Assembly: GCA_944389895.1 (NCBI GenBank) | Contig: CALXOA010000025.1 | Span: forward strand, 1 to 63,670 | Reading direction: 5' to 3' | Source: an uncultured Victivallis sp. | GTDB taxonomy: Bacteria > Verrucomicrobiota > Lentisphaeria > Victivallales > Victivallaceae | Length of the DNA stretch: 63,670 nt | Shown: positions 1-7,048 of the stretch, in pieces | Layout of the letters: each line of letters opens with the position of its first letter | Numbering within the stretch: position 1 is the stretch's first letter | Position numbers and translations under genes: made by a program | Notes under the pieces: generated by a model | Database searches by the model: none | What the model saw: the letters and a program-made list of their open reading frames with translations, nothing else | Told to the model about the DNA's origin: nothing

Positions 1-132
1 GCGATTCCGCTGGCCGGGTTCCGGACCGCGAAGAGCGGCAGTGAGTTCACTTCCGTGATGGTTCAGTTCCGCGGCAGCCGGTCGGGAATCGGTTCCTTCC
101 GGTTGCGCGGACTTGCCGTCCGGCCGCGCTGA
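1..132 (+). CDS. C-terminal end of a gene cut by the window edge
   Basis: Frame 1 is open from the first base to a TGA at 130-132 and encodes the last 43 residues of a protein whose beginning lies outside the window. The tail is rich in Gly, Ser, Arg and Phe with alternating hydrophobic residues (ending in LRGLAVRPR), which fits the last strands of a beta-sandwich module such as those ending many glycoside hydrolases. That reading is inference from residue pattern only; no catalytic motif is visible. The coding call rests on an uninterrupted frame with the same GC-rich third positions as the rest of the window. Confidence 0.5.
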   Translation, partial: AIPLAGFRTAKSGSEFTSVMVQFRGSRSGIGSFRLRGLAVRPR

Positions 133-177
133 ACAACAATGGAGGCCGAAAAGAAAGCGTTTTTTTCGTTTTCAAAT

Positions 178-205
178 TTGCTTTTTTGAAAACGGGTGTT
201 ATTTT
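178..205 (+). promoter_or_regulatory. Probable tRNA-Asp promoter
   Basis: A -35-like TTGCTT (178-183), a 16 bp spacer and a -10-like TATTTT (200-205) lie in a strikingly AT-rich stretch, 29 bp before the first tRNA-Asp. No gene other than the tRNAs follows closely, so this is the natural promoter for the pair. Sigma-70-type match by eye only. Confidence 0.4.
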
Positions 206-234
206 AAAAACTGTTGTCGAAATCGCCTGAATGC

Positions 235-311
235 GGGGGAGTAGCTCAACTGGTTAGAGTACCACCCTGTCACGGTGGATGTTGCGGGTTCGAGTCCCGT
301 CTCTCTCGCCA
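235..311 (+). tRNA. tRNA-Asp (GTC), copy 1
   Basis: A 77-base cloverleaf with encoded CCA. The acceptor stem GGGGGAG (235-241) pairs with CTCTCTC (301-307) using two G-T pairs. The anticodon stem CCACC/GGTGG encloses loop CTGTCAC with anticodon GTC, reading Asp codons GAC and GAT. The T arm carries GTTCGAGTC, and the discriminator base is G308, as expected for tRNA-Asp. The CCA end is 309-311. Confidence 0.97.
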
Positions 312-370
312 TTTTTTATGGTGCGCAGACCGGGGGTTTCGATGATATAAGCTGCGTTTGTTTCAAGCGC

Positions 371-447
371 GGGGGAGTAGCTCAACTGGTTAGAGTACCA
401 CCCTGTCACGGTGGATGTTGCGGGTTCGAGTCCCGTCTCTCTCGCCA
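371..447 (+). tRNA. tRNA-Asp (GTC), copy 2
   Basis: A base-for-base repeat of the 77-base tRNA-Asp at 235, with the same GTC anticodon, G discriminator and encoded CCA. It begins 59 bp after the first copy and probably belongs to the same transcript. A run of nine T residues follows immediately (449-457) and may help transcription end, although no separate hairpin precedes it. The identity of the two copies points to recent tandem duplication or gene conversion. Confidence 0.97.
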
Positions 448-528
448 TTTTTTTTTCGTTTTTCTCATCGTTCCGGAGAGATGGTTCCCGTCACTGGTGG
501 TTGAAAAATCGATGCCGCGAGGTGAACA

Positions 529-804
529 ATGCGCCAATGCATGGATGCGGAGAATCTGCATCGCAGAATGAATAAAATCATCGGCCAGCTCAACGCCATC
601 GACAGGATGGTCGAGAGCGATGTTCCCTGTGAAGAGGTGTTGATTCAGATCAATGCGGCCAAAGGTGCATTGCACCGGCTCGGGCAGATCGTGCTGGAAG
701 GCCATTTACGCCATTGTGTTCGTGACGGTATTGAGCATGGCGATGCCGACAAGACGATCGCTGCTTTTGCGAAAGCGCTCAAGCATTTTTCCAACAAATC
801 CTGA
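529..804 (+). CDS. csoR: CsoR/RcnR-family metal-sensing repressor
   Basis: A 91-residue all-helical repressor of the DUF156 (CsoR/RcnR) family. These proteins bind DNA as tetramers and release it when Cu(I), Ni or persulfide binds. The family signature is clear: the first helix NLHRRMNKIIGQLNAI, then Cys34 (in DVPC), His59 and Cys63 (in GHLRHC). The Cys-His-Cys triad is the Cu(I) set of CsoR rather than the His-rich set of RcnR. A ribosome site GAGGTGA (519-525) fixes the start. The next gene is a metal-pumping P-type ATPase, and a CsoR-type palindrome lies between the two genes, so this is probably the local regulator of metal export. The exact inducer (copper or another thiophilic metal or sulfur species) cannot be settled from sequence alone. 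Confidence 0.85.
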   Translation: MRQCMDAENLHRRMNKIIGQLNAIDRMVESDVPCEEVLIQINAAKGALHRLGQIVLEGHLRHCVRDGIEHGDADKTIAAFAKALKHFSNKS

Positions 805-853
805 TCCTTTCCCATCCTTCCCGAAAAAGTTTTGGAAAAATCCCGTTCAGCCC

Positions 854-882
854 TTGAATACCAATACCCCTATAGGTATATT
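854..882 (+). promoter_or_regulatory. Promoter of the metal ATPase with CsoR-type operator
   Basis: TTGAAT (-35, 854-859) and TATATT (-10, 877-882) are separated by 17 bp. Between and overlapping them lies the near-palindrome ATACCCCTATAGGTAT (864-879), which has the C-tract/G-tract form flanking a TATA core known for CsoR-family operators. A repressor bound there would cover the spacer and the -10 box. The site lies 45 bp upstream of the ATPase start and downstream of the repressor gene, so the pump seems to have its own metal-controlled promoter. Confidence 0.7.
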
Positions 883-923
883 AAGCTCCGGTAATGAAAT
901 TCATGAAAAAAGGAGTCGATGGA

Positions 924-2867
924 ATGGTGATGAAAACAATCCGGAACTGGATGCGGAGTGAGGCGTGTTGTGCCGCTCTGCTCCTTGTCCCTTCCGGCGT
1001 ATCGCTGGCGATCAGTCTGTTTCACCTCTGGAATCTGCCTTTCGACGCGGCCTGGATCGCGGTATTTCTATGCGGAATCCCGATTTTGAAGGATGCTGCC
1101 GTCGGCCTTTATACGAAATTCGACATCAAGGCCGATGTGCTGGTATCGCTGGCGCTGATCGCAGCGGTTGCCGTTGACGAGATCTTTGCCGCCGGAGAGG
1201 TTGCCTTCATTATGCAGATCGGTGCGTTTCTGGAGGAGGCGACCGTGGCCAGAGCCCGGGCGGGAATCGAGAAGCTTGTCCGCCTGACGCCGCGTTCCGC
1301 CAGGCGGCTGGAACGGGAGTGCGAGGAGATCATTCCCGCGGAGCAGGTGCGTATCGACGATGTTCTGCGGGTGCTTCCCGGAGAGACCGTTCCCGTCGAC
1401 GGGGTGATTTTGTGTGGAGAGAGTTCCATCGATCAGTCTGTTGTGACCGGGGAATCCCTGCCGGTGGACAAGGGGGCCGGGGATGAGGTGTTCAGCGGCA
1501 CGGTCAATCGATTCGGTACGTTCGACATGCGCGCCACACGGGATGAGGCTGACAGCTCGATTCAACGGATGGTGCGCCTCGTTCAGTCCGCCGATGCGGG
1601 AAAAGCCCGGATCGTCAGGCTGGCTGATCGCTGGGCCACCTGGATTGTGGTGATCGCACTGGTCGCGGCGGGTGGGACCTGGCTGTTGACCGGGGAGATC
1701 ATCCGGGCCGTCACGATCCTGGTGGTGTTCTGTCCCTGCGCACTTGTACTTGCGACGCCGACCGCGATCATGGCGGCGATCGGGAATGCAACCCGGCACG
1801 GTATACTGGTCCGTGAAGGCGATGCTCTGGAACGGCTGGCGACGGTCCGGTGTGTTGTGTTCGATAAAACGGGCACTCTGACCTGCGGCAGGCCCCGGGT
1901 TGTGGCGCTGGAAAACCGTCTGGATTCGGGGGATGAGGAGTTGCTGCAACTCGCCGTTGCCGCGGAACTGCGTTCGGAACATCCTCTCGGGAAGGCGGTG
2001 GTGGAGTACTGGAGGCGGATGGAGCCTTCTCTCTCCATCCCCCGCCCGGAGACATTTGAGATGGTTCCGGGGCGTGGAGTTGCCGCCCGGGTGGAGGGGC
2101 GCATGGTTCTTGCCGGAGCCGCCGACCTGCTCGCCGTTTCCGGAGTGGAAATCCCCCGTTCCGGGTATGACTCGGCACGGGCGCTGCTGGACGAGGGGGC
2201 CACCGTCATCTATCTTGCCGTCGACGGCAGATTCTGCGGCCTGATCGCGCTTGCAGACACCATCCGGGAGGATGCCGCGGGAATGGTCGCAGAACTGAAG
2301 AAACTGGGGGTCCGACCGATCCTGCTTACGGGTGACAACGCGAACGCTGCCCGCCACATCGCCGGACTGTCCGGCATTGATGAGGTTCATGCCGGTTGTC
2401 TGCCGGAGAACAAGCTTGAGTGGATCGATCAATACCAGCGGCACGGTTGCCCGGTCTGCATGATCGGCGACGGGATCAATGACGCACCTGCATTGAAGAA
2501 GGCCCGCGTGGGAATTGCAATGGGCGGAGTCGGCAGCGACATCGCGATCGATGCCGCCGACATCACTCTGGTGAATGACGACCTCCGTCAGTTACCGCAT
2601 CTGATGTGGCTGGCGCGGCGTACCATGTTCAAGATCACGTGGAATCTGACTTTCTCCATGGGGCTGAATTTCGTATCTATTTTCCTTGCCGGGGCAGGTA
2701 TTCTCAATCCGGTACTCGGCGCGCTGGTTCACAATGCCGGTTCGGTTCTGGTCATCGTCAATTCCGCTCTGCTGCTGAAGGGAAAAGCACGCACTGGTGA
2801 AACGATTCCGGCCGGCGAGGCGGTCGCCGACCGGAAAACGGCAAAGACGGAAGTCTCCGCCGCGTAA
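924..2867 (+). CDS. Heavy-metal-translocating P1B-type ATPase
   Basis: A 647-residue integral-membrane ATPase that pumps a soft metal ion out of the cytoplasm. Visible motifs in order are TGES (about 175-178, actuator), the metal-binding CPC of the sixth helix (270-272), phosphorylated Asp314 in DKTGT, the HP pair (353-354) of heavy-metal pumps, TGDN (469-472) and GDGIND (515-520). The N-terminus is short and has no GMTCxxC metal-binding domain. The last helices carry HNAGSVLVIVNS instead of the Met-rich Cu motif or the Asp-Gly motif of Zn/Cd pumps, so specificity is uncertain. The start at 924 is preferred because AAGGAG lies 8 bp before it; an in-frame ATG at 894 would place the start ahead of that site. 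CsoR control is likely. Confidence 0.9.
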   Translation: MVMKTIRNWMRSEACCAALLLVPSGVSLAISLFHLWNLPFDAAWIAVFLCGIPILKDAAVGLYTKFDIKADVLVSLALIAAVAVDEIFAAGEVAFIMQIGAFLEEATVARARAGIEKLVRLTPRSARRLERECEEIIPAEQVRIDDVLRVLPGETVPVDGVILCGESSIDQSVVTGESLPVDKGAGDEVFSGTVNRFGTFDMRATRDEADSSIQRMVRLVQSADAGKARIVRLADRWATWIVVIALVAAGGTWLLTGEIIRAVTILVVFCPCALVLATPTAIMAAIGNATRHGILVREGDALERLATVRCVVFDKTGTLTCGRPRVVALENRLDSGDEELLQLAVAAELRSEHPLGKAVVEYWRRMEPSLSIPRPETFEMVPGRGVAARVEGRMVLAGAADLLAVSGVEIPRSGYDSARALLDEGATVIYLAVDGRFCGLIALADTIREDAAGMVAELKKLGVRPILLTGDNANAARHIAGLSGIDEVHAGCLPENKLEWIDQYQRHGCPVCMIGDGINDAPALKKARVGIAMGGVGSDIAIDAADITLVNDDLRQLPHLMWLARRTMFKITWNLTFSMGLNFVSIFLAGAGILNPVLGALVHNAGSVLVIVNSALLLKGKARTGETIPAGEAVADRKTAKTEVSAA

Positions 2868-2953
2868 AAGTCGCTCCGTTGTCGTGGGGGCAGCATCGGA
2901 AGCGGCTTCACGGAGAGGAGAACGTTGCCGTGGCGCTCTCCCTCCGCTCCGTT

Positions 2954-3670
2954 TCAGACGATGACGCGGCCGTGAAGTCCGCGGACCTGGACATCCGGAC
3001 CGAGACGTTTGGCGATGGCGACCAGTTCACGGTCGGTATAGGTCTCCATGGCCGGAAGATCGTCATCGATCACCTCGACCGGATTGAACTGCTGGAGCAT
3101 CCAGTGGGATACCCCGAGATCGCAAAGTTCGCCGTGCATGCTCTTCAAATCCTCTTCTGAGAGAAGCGCACGATGCACCGTGGTTCGCACATCAAGCTCG
3201 ATTCCGGCTTCCAGCACCATGCGGATGCTCTCCGCCACCTTGTCGCCGATTTCCGGATCGTTCACTCCGGTCAACGCGGCATATTTCGCACGGGGTGCCT
3301 TGTAATCAATCCCCATCGAGTCGGCACCGGCGGTGTCGAGCAGTTTCCGGATCCGGTCGGGGAAGGTGCCGTTGGAATCGATTTTCGCCAGATAGCCTGC
3401 TTCGCGGATCCGTTTCACAAAGTCGCAGATGTCCGGCTGGAGCATCGGTTCGCCGCCGGAGATCACCACGCCTTCGATCAGCCCCTTGCGTTGCCGGAGA
3501 AAGTTGAAGAACTCCTTGTCCGTCACCCTGGGCTGGCTGCTCGGATCGAACACCAGGCAGGGATTGTGGCAGAAGGGACAGCGCAGATTGCAGCCGCCGG
3601 TGAATACGATACAGCCGATTCGCCCCGGATAATCGACCAGACTGAATTTGTTGAATCCTCGCAAATCCAT
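2954..3670 (-). CDS. nrdG: Anaerobic ribonucleotide reductase activase (radical SAM)
   Basis: A 238-residue radical SAM enzyme. The CxxxCxxC motif (CNLRCPFC in GGCNLRCPFCHNP) binds the [4Fe-4S] cluster that cleaves S-adenosylmethionine, and GGEP contributes SAM binding. The N-terminus (RGFNKFSLVDYPG) and the gene's place behind nrdD show that it installs the glycyl radical on the class III reductase. The start at 3670 follows GAGGATG. A strong hairpin with a T-run ends immediately before this ribosome site, so expression may depend on read-through or attenuation. The family also contains pyruvate formate-lyase activases, but the neighbouring nrdD genes favour NrdG. Confidence 0.9.
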   Translation of the reverse strand: MDLRGFNKFSLVDYPGRIGCIVFTGGCNLRCPFCHNPCLVFDPSSQPRVTDKEFFNFLRQRKGLIEGVVISGGEPMLQPDICDFVKRIREAGYLAKIDSNGTFPDRIRKLLDTAGADSMGIDYKAPRAKYAALTGVNDPEIGDKVAESIRMVLEAGIELDVRTTVHRALLSEEDLKSMHGELCDLGVSHWMLQQFNPVEVIDDDLPAMETYTDRELVAIAKRLGPDVQVRGLHGRVIV

Positions 3671-3682
3671 TTTCACATCCTC

Positions 3683-3719
3683 AAAAAAAAAGCGGGCCGC
3701 CGACTTCACGGCCGCCCGC
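3683..3719 (-). terminator. Hairpin terminator or attenuator between the nrdD genes and nrdG
   Basis: On the minus strand, GCGGGC/GCCCGC plus an inner GCCG/CGGC stem (one G-G mismatch, loop TGAAGT) is followed directly by nine T residues. It meets the usual form of a Rho-independent terminator. It lies after the small glycyl-radical gene and before nrdG, whose ribosome site starts right behind the T-run. Partial termination here would make more reductase than activase. Confidence 0.75.
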
Positions 3720-3734
3720 CCTCTGAGAGTAGCC

Positions 3735-3878
3735 TTACTTCGACACGCAGCCGCAGCCGACTTCGAAGGTCTTGCGATCCTTGAACTCTTCCTTCTTTCC
3801 CTTGTTCCAGTTCGAAACCGGACGGAAGTAACCGCAGACGCGACTGTAAACTTCGGTTTTCTCTCCACACTTCGCCAT
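3735..3878 (-). CDS. Separate glycyl-radical domain of class III ribonucleotide reductase
   Basis: A 47-residue protein that matches the extreme C-terminus of one-piece NrdD proteins: a Cys-Gly zinc-knuckle remnant (C4), the glycyl-radical loop RVCGYF (predicted radical at Gly16), then RPVSNWNKGK and EEFKDRKTF. In ordinary NrdD this stretch is the end of the same chain; here the large protein stops before it. An excellent AGGAGG lies 8 bp ahead of the ATG at 3878, so the piece is translated on its own. It starts 79 bp behind the nrdD stop in another reading frame. It ends in a CGC pair (C42, C44) that could bind metal. It should dock with the large subunit and be the target of NrdG. Role inferred from motif and context. 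Confidence 0.85.
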   Translation of the reverse strand: MAKCGEKTEVYSRVCGYFRPVSNWNKGKKEEFKDRKTFEVGCGCVSK

Positions 3879-3957
3879 TTTCTGATCCTCCTGAAATAGT
3901 TTCCGGCGCCCCCGGAAGGGTCCTCGCGATCCGGGCGCACTCCGTGTGTATGCTTTT

Positions 3958-5964
3958 TTACTCTCCCGCCGCCGCCTTGCGATCTTCCACTTCGAGCGGA
4001 CACTCGGTGTGTTCGCCCGGCACATAGCCGTGCACAGGACAGATGCTGAACGACGGTGTCAACGTGAAATACGGAATCCGGTAATTGGTCGCAATCCGTT
4101 TGACCAGCGTCGCCACCAGATCGGGATCGTCGATCCGCTCCCCGATGAATGCGTGGAACACCGTGCCGCCGGTGTAGAGCTGCTGCAGCGGCGCCTGCAG
4201 ATCGAGTGCCTCGAAGAGGTCGCTGGTATAGCCGACCGGCAATTGCGTCGAATTGGTGTAATACGGATTCTCGGAACCGGCACAGATGATCTCCGGGAAC
4301 AACTTGCGGTCGAGACGGGCCAGACGGAAACTGGTGCCTTCGGCCGGAGTCGCCTCCAGATTGTAGATGTGGCCGGTAGCCTGCTGAAAGTCCTTGATTT
4401 TCTCAGCCATGTGCAGCAGTACCCGGCGCGAGAACTCCGCCCCTTCCTTGTCGCAGATCGAGCAGCCGAGGAAATTCAGGCAGCATTCGTTCATCCCGAC
4501 CAGACCGATCGTGCTGAAGTGATGCTCGAGATTCGGCAGATAGGTCTTGGTGTAGGGCAGCAGATCGCCGTCGAGGTGTTTCTGCACGACCTTGCGCTTG
4601 ATTTCAAGCGATTCCATCGCCAGCTCCATCAACCGGTCGAGACGGGCGAAAAACTCCTTTTCATCCTTGGAGACATAGCCGAGACGCGGCATGTTGATCG
4701 TCACCACACCGATCGACCCGGTCTGCTCTCCGGCGCCGAACAACCCGCCGGTCTTATTGCGCAATTCGCGCATGTCCATCTGCAGCCGGCAGCACATGCT
4801 GTGCACATCGCCCGGATGGAGATCGCTGTTGATGAAGTTCTGGAAGTAGGGCAGCCCGTATTTTCCGGTCACCGTGAACAGCAGCTTCGCGTTGTCGCTG
4901 GTCCAGTTGAAGTCCTTGGTGATGTTGTAGGTCGGAATCGGGAATGTGAAGATCCGCCCGTCGCGATCCCCTTCGGCCATCACTTCGAGGAATGCGCGGT
5001 TGATCAGGTCCATTTCCGCCTGGAAGTCGCCGTAGACTTCATCCTGCGGTTCGCCGCCGATGATCACCGGATTGTCCTTGAGATCCTCCGGCACAACCCA
5101 GTCGAATGTCAGATTGGTGAACGGCGTCTGCCCCCAGCGGCTTGCGATGTTCAGCCCGAATACGAATTGCTGGATGTTCTGCTTGAGCTGCTGATAAGTG
5201 AGGTTGTCCCGCCGCACGAAAGGGGCCAGCAGCGTGTCGAACGAGCTGAACGCCTGCGCTCCCGCCCATTCGGTCTGGAGGGTCGACAGGAAGTTGACGA
5301 TCTGGCCGGTCGCGGTGTCGAAATGCTTGGCCGGCGCCGCCGAGGCGCGGCCGCCGCGGCCCTGGAAACCGCGTTCAAGCAGATCGCGCAGGCTCCAGCC
5401 GGCGCAGTAACCGACAATACCGCAGGAAAGATCGTGCAGATGGAAGTCCCCGGACTGATGTGCCTCGGCGATTTCGGCCGGGTAGATGTTCGCCAGCGTA
5501 TAGTTGGCAATCACCGAACCGGAAACATGGTTCAGCAGACTCGCGTAGGAGTAACCCGAGTTGGAATTTTCATTGACCCGCCAGTCCTCCTGCCCGAGGT
5601 AGCTCGACACAAGACTCTGCACATCCATCATCAGCTTGTGTGCTTCGCGGATCTTGTTGTGGCTGGCCCGGTAGAGAATGTAGAGCTTGGCCGCCTGCGA
5701 CAGCCCGCGCTTGACCAGCGCGTGTTCCACAAGGTCCTGGATCACCTCGACGTCGGGAAGCATGTCGGGGGAGTCGTACCCCTTGTTGGTCAGTTCGTTG
5801 ACGACATCCTGCGCAACGTGGCGCGCAACTTTATCGCTGGCGGTTCCGGCGGCTTTCAGCGCTTTCCCGACCGCAATCACGATGCGCTCCGGATCGAATT
5901 CGACAATCCGCCCGTCCCGCTTTTTCATCCTTTCAATCGACGACTTGATCTCCATGACCCCCAT
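3958..5964 (-). CDS. nrdD: Class III (anaerobic) ribonucleoside-triphosphate reductase, large part without radical glycine
   Basis: A 668-residue catalytic chain that reduces ribonucleotides to deoxyribonucleotides without oxygen. Residues about 5-95 form an ATP-cone, the allosteric activity site. Candidate active-site cysteines are Cys187 (YCAGW) and Cys391/392 (SMCCRLQ); PIPTYNIT is at about 343-348. The chain ends shortly after two zinc-type cysteines, Cys642 (SICPVHGY) and Cys655 (ECPLE), and lacks the second zinc pair and the RVxGY radical loop, which lie on the next gene. Two in-frame starts (5964 and 5955) are possible. Two NrdR boxes and a promoter lie upstream. Confidence 0.93.
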   Translation of the reverse strand: MGVMEIKSSIERMKKRDGRIVEFDPERIVIAVGKALKAAGTASDKVARHVAQDVVNELTNKGYDSPDMLPDVEVIQDLVEHALVKRGLSQAAKLYILYRASHNKIREAHKLMMDVQSLVSSYLGQEDWRVNENSNSGYSYASLLNHVSGSVIANYTLANIYPAEIAEAHQSGDFHLHDLSCGIVGYCAGWSLRDLLERGFQGRGGRASAAPAKHFDTATGQIVNFLSTLQTEWAGAQAFSSFDTLLAPFVRRDNLTYQQLKQNIQQFVFGLNIASRWGQTPFTNLTFDWVVPEDLKDNPVIIGGEPQDEVYGDFQAEMDLINRAFLEVMAEGDRDGRIFTFPIPTYNITKDFNWTSDNAKLLFTVTGKYGLPYFQNFINSDLHPGDVHSMCCRLQMDMRELRNKTGGLFGAGEQTGSIGVVTINMPRLGYVSKDEKEFFARLDRLMELAMESLEIKRKVVQKHLDGDLLPYTKTYLPNLEHHFSTIGLVGMNECCLNFLGCSICDKEGAEFSRRVLLHMAEKIKDFQQATGHIYNLEATPAEGTSFRLARLDRKLFPEIICAGSENPYYTNSTQLPVGYTSDLFEALDLQAPLQQLYTGGTVFHAFIGERIDDPDLVATLVKRIATNYRIPYFTLTPSFSICPVHGYVPGEHTECPLEVEDRKAAAGE

Positions 5965-6050
5965 TCCCGCGTTAACAGTTTCCGGCTCGTTTGACTTCCC
6001 TGCCTTGCTCTCCCGCCGGCACGATGCCGCGGAGGAAGCGCACGTTATTT

Positions 6051-6078
6051 ATGATACCACAGAATATTGATATTGCAA
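6051..6078 (-). promoter_or_regulatory. Promoter of the nrdD operon
   Basis: Reading on the minus strand, TTGCAA (6078-6073) and TATCAT (6056-6051) are separated by 16 bp. The second NrdR box lies exactly in this spacer, so NrdR binding would block RNA polymerase. The distance to the nrdD start is about 85 bp. Confidence 0.6.
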
Positions 6079-6104
6079 GGCGAAAAACACACAATATATT
6101 GTGT
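6057..6104. promoter_or_regulatory. Tandem NrdR boxes
   Basis: ACACAATATATTGTGT (6089-6104) is a perfect 16 bp palindrome and an ideal NrdR box (consensus acaCwAtATaTwGtgt). A second, weaker box with core CAGAATATTG lies at 6060-6069, matching 8 of 10 core positions. The centres are 32 bp apart, three helical turns, as is typical for NrdR pairs. NrdR is the ATP/dATP-sensing repressor of ribonucleotide reductase genes; its own gene is not in this window. Confidence 0.85.
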
Positions 6105-6245
6105 TTTTTTGCTTTTTTTTGATATCCGGTCAATATCCGATACTTGCTACATTTCATCCCGGTGCGGAACCGATTTCCCCCCCTGTCCGTCCCACTGCAG
6201 GAAGAGAATTTTTCCGTTTCCGGGACCCGCTTGCATCGTTCCGGG

Positions 6246-6968
6246 TCAGAGATGCTGGCCGCCGTCGACCGGCAGCACGGCTCCGGTGATGGAGTCGTTG
6301 GCGGCGAGAAAGAGCACTGCTGCGGCGAGATCGGCCGGCTCCACCCGGCGCCGCAACGGTACGGTGGGCAGGGTTTTCTCCATTTTCGAGTGTTCGAGTC
6401 CGACCGGCGGCAGGACGGGACCGGGGGCCACTGCGTTGAAGCGCAGATGCCGCGGCCCCAGTTCGCGGGCCAGTTCGAGCGTGGCGTCGATCAGGGCGCG
6501 GCGGGAGAGGGCGTAGGCGCCGCCGTGCGGAGAGACCTGCAACGCCTCCTGATCGACCAGGTTGATCACCGCACCTTCGGAAAGTCCCGGTTGCGCGGCG
6601 AAACACCTCATCAGTTCGAGCGGGCTCCAGAAGTTGACTTCGAAATGTTCCCGGTCGAGTTCCGGAGCCGCGACTGCGAGTTCAGAACGGCAGTAGAGTG
6701 AGGCGTTATTGACCAGAATATCGACCCGACCGGCGGCTGCGAAGAGTTTTTCAGCCGCTCCGGGATGTGCCAGATCCGCTTCGAGCACCCGATGAAGGCC
6801 GGCACCCGGCAGAGCCGCGGCCAGCGCTTCCGCTTCGGGGCGCGAGCGCCGGCAGTGGATGATGACCGCCGCTCCGGCGGTCGCAAAGGCACGGGCAAAC
6901 TCCGCGCCGATCCGTTTCGCGGCCCCGGTGATCAGAACTGTTTTTCCTTCAATCCGCATAAAATCCAT
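6246..6968 (-). CDS. Short-chain dehydrogenase, pteridine-reductase-like
   Basis: A Rossmann-fold SDR of about 240 residues. TGAAKRIG near the N-terminus binds the dinucleotide, and the basic stretch HCRRSR after the second strand favours NADPH, as in FolM and pteridine reductases. NNAS and the terminal VDGGQHL are typical of the family. The oddity is the active site: the usual Tyr-x-x-x-Lys reads YALSR, so the catalytic lysine is replaced by arginine. The start is uncertain (6968 or 6959; neither has a strong ribosome site). The gene diverges from the pseudopilin gene at 7049. A role in tetrahydropterin or folate reduction is plausible but not shown. Confidence 0.75.
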   Translation of the reverse strand: MDFMRIEGKTVLITGAAKRIGAEFARAFATAGAAVIIHCRRSRPEAEALAAALPGAGLHRVLEADLAHPGAAEKLFAAAGRVDILVNNASLYCRSELAVAAPELDREHFEVNFWSPLELMRCFAAQPGLSEGAVINLVDQEALQVSPHGGAYALSRRALIDATLELARELGPRHLRFNAVAPGPVLPPVGLEHSKMEKTLPTVPLRRRVEPADLAAAVLFLAANDSITGAVLPVDGGQHL

Positions 6969-6998
6969 TTCGATGCGTTGAAATCCGTGCGTTTTCAT

Positions 6999-7027
6999 AT
7001 TATATTGCCGGAAGAGAGCGAATGCAA
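6999..7027 (-). promoter_or_regulatory. Promoter of the SDR gene
   Basis: Minus-strand TTGCAT (7027-7022), a 17 bp spacer and a perfect TATAAT (7004-6999) lie in the gap between the divergent SDR and pseudopilin genes. Transcription would begin near 6990, which excludes in-frame ATGs further upstream as SDR starts. Confidence 0.6.
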
Positions 7028-7048
7028 CATTCACCCCGGAGGGTTTTC

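Noticed and set aside
1068..2444. A 458-residue open frame opposite the metal ATPase
   Set aside because: Shadow of the ATPase codons; composition (Arg, Gly, Pro, His rich) is that of an antisense frame.
3879..3957. Frameshift explanation for the split nrdD
   Set aside because: The 79 bp gap encodes no NrdD-like residues in any frame and contains a strong ribosome site, so a true second gene is more likely.
3735..4025. Reading the small glycyl-radical gene from an upstream ATG as a 96-residue protein
   Set aside because: The extra N-terminal residues overlap nrdD antiparallel codon patterns and are Arg/Lys-rich without family match, while AGGAGG marks the ATG at 3878.
3946..5994. A 682-residue open frame on the plus strand opposite nrdD
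   Set aside because: It is the antisense mirror of a clearly coding gene in GC-rich DNA; the translation has no recognisable domain and no ribosome site.
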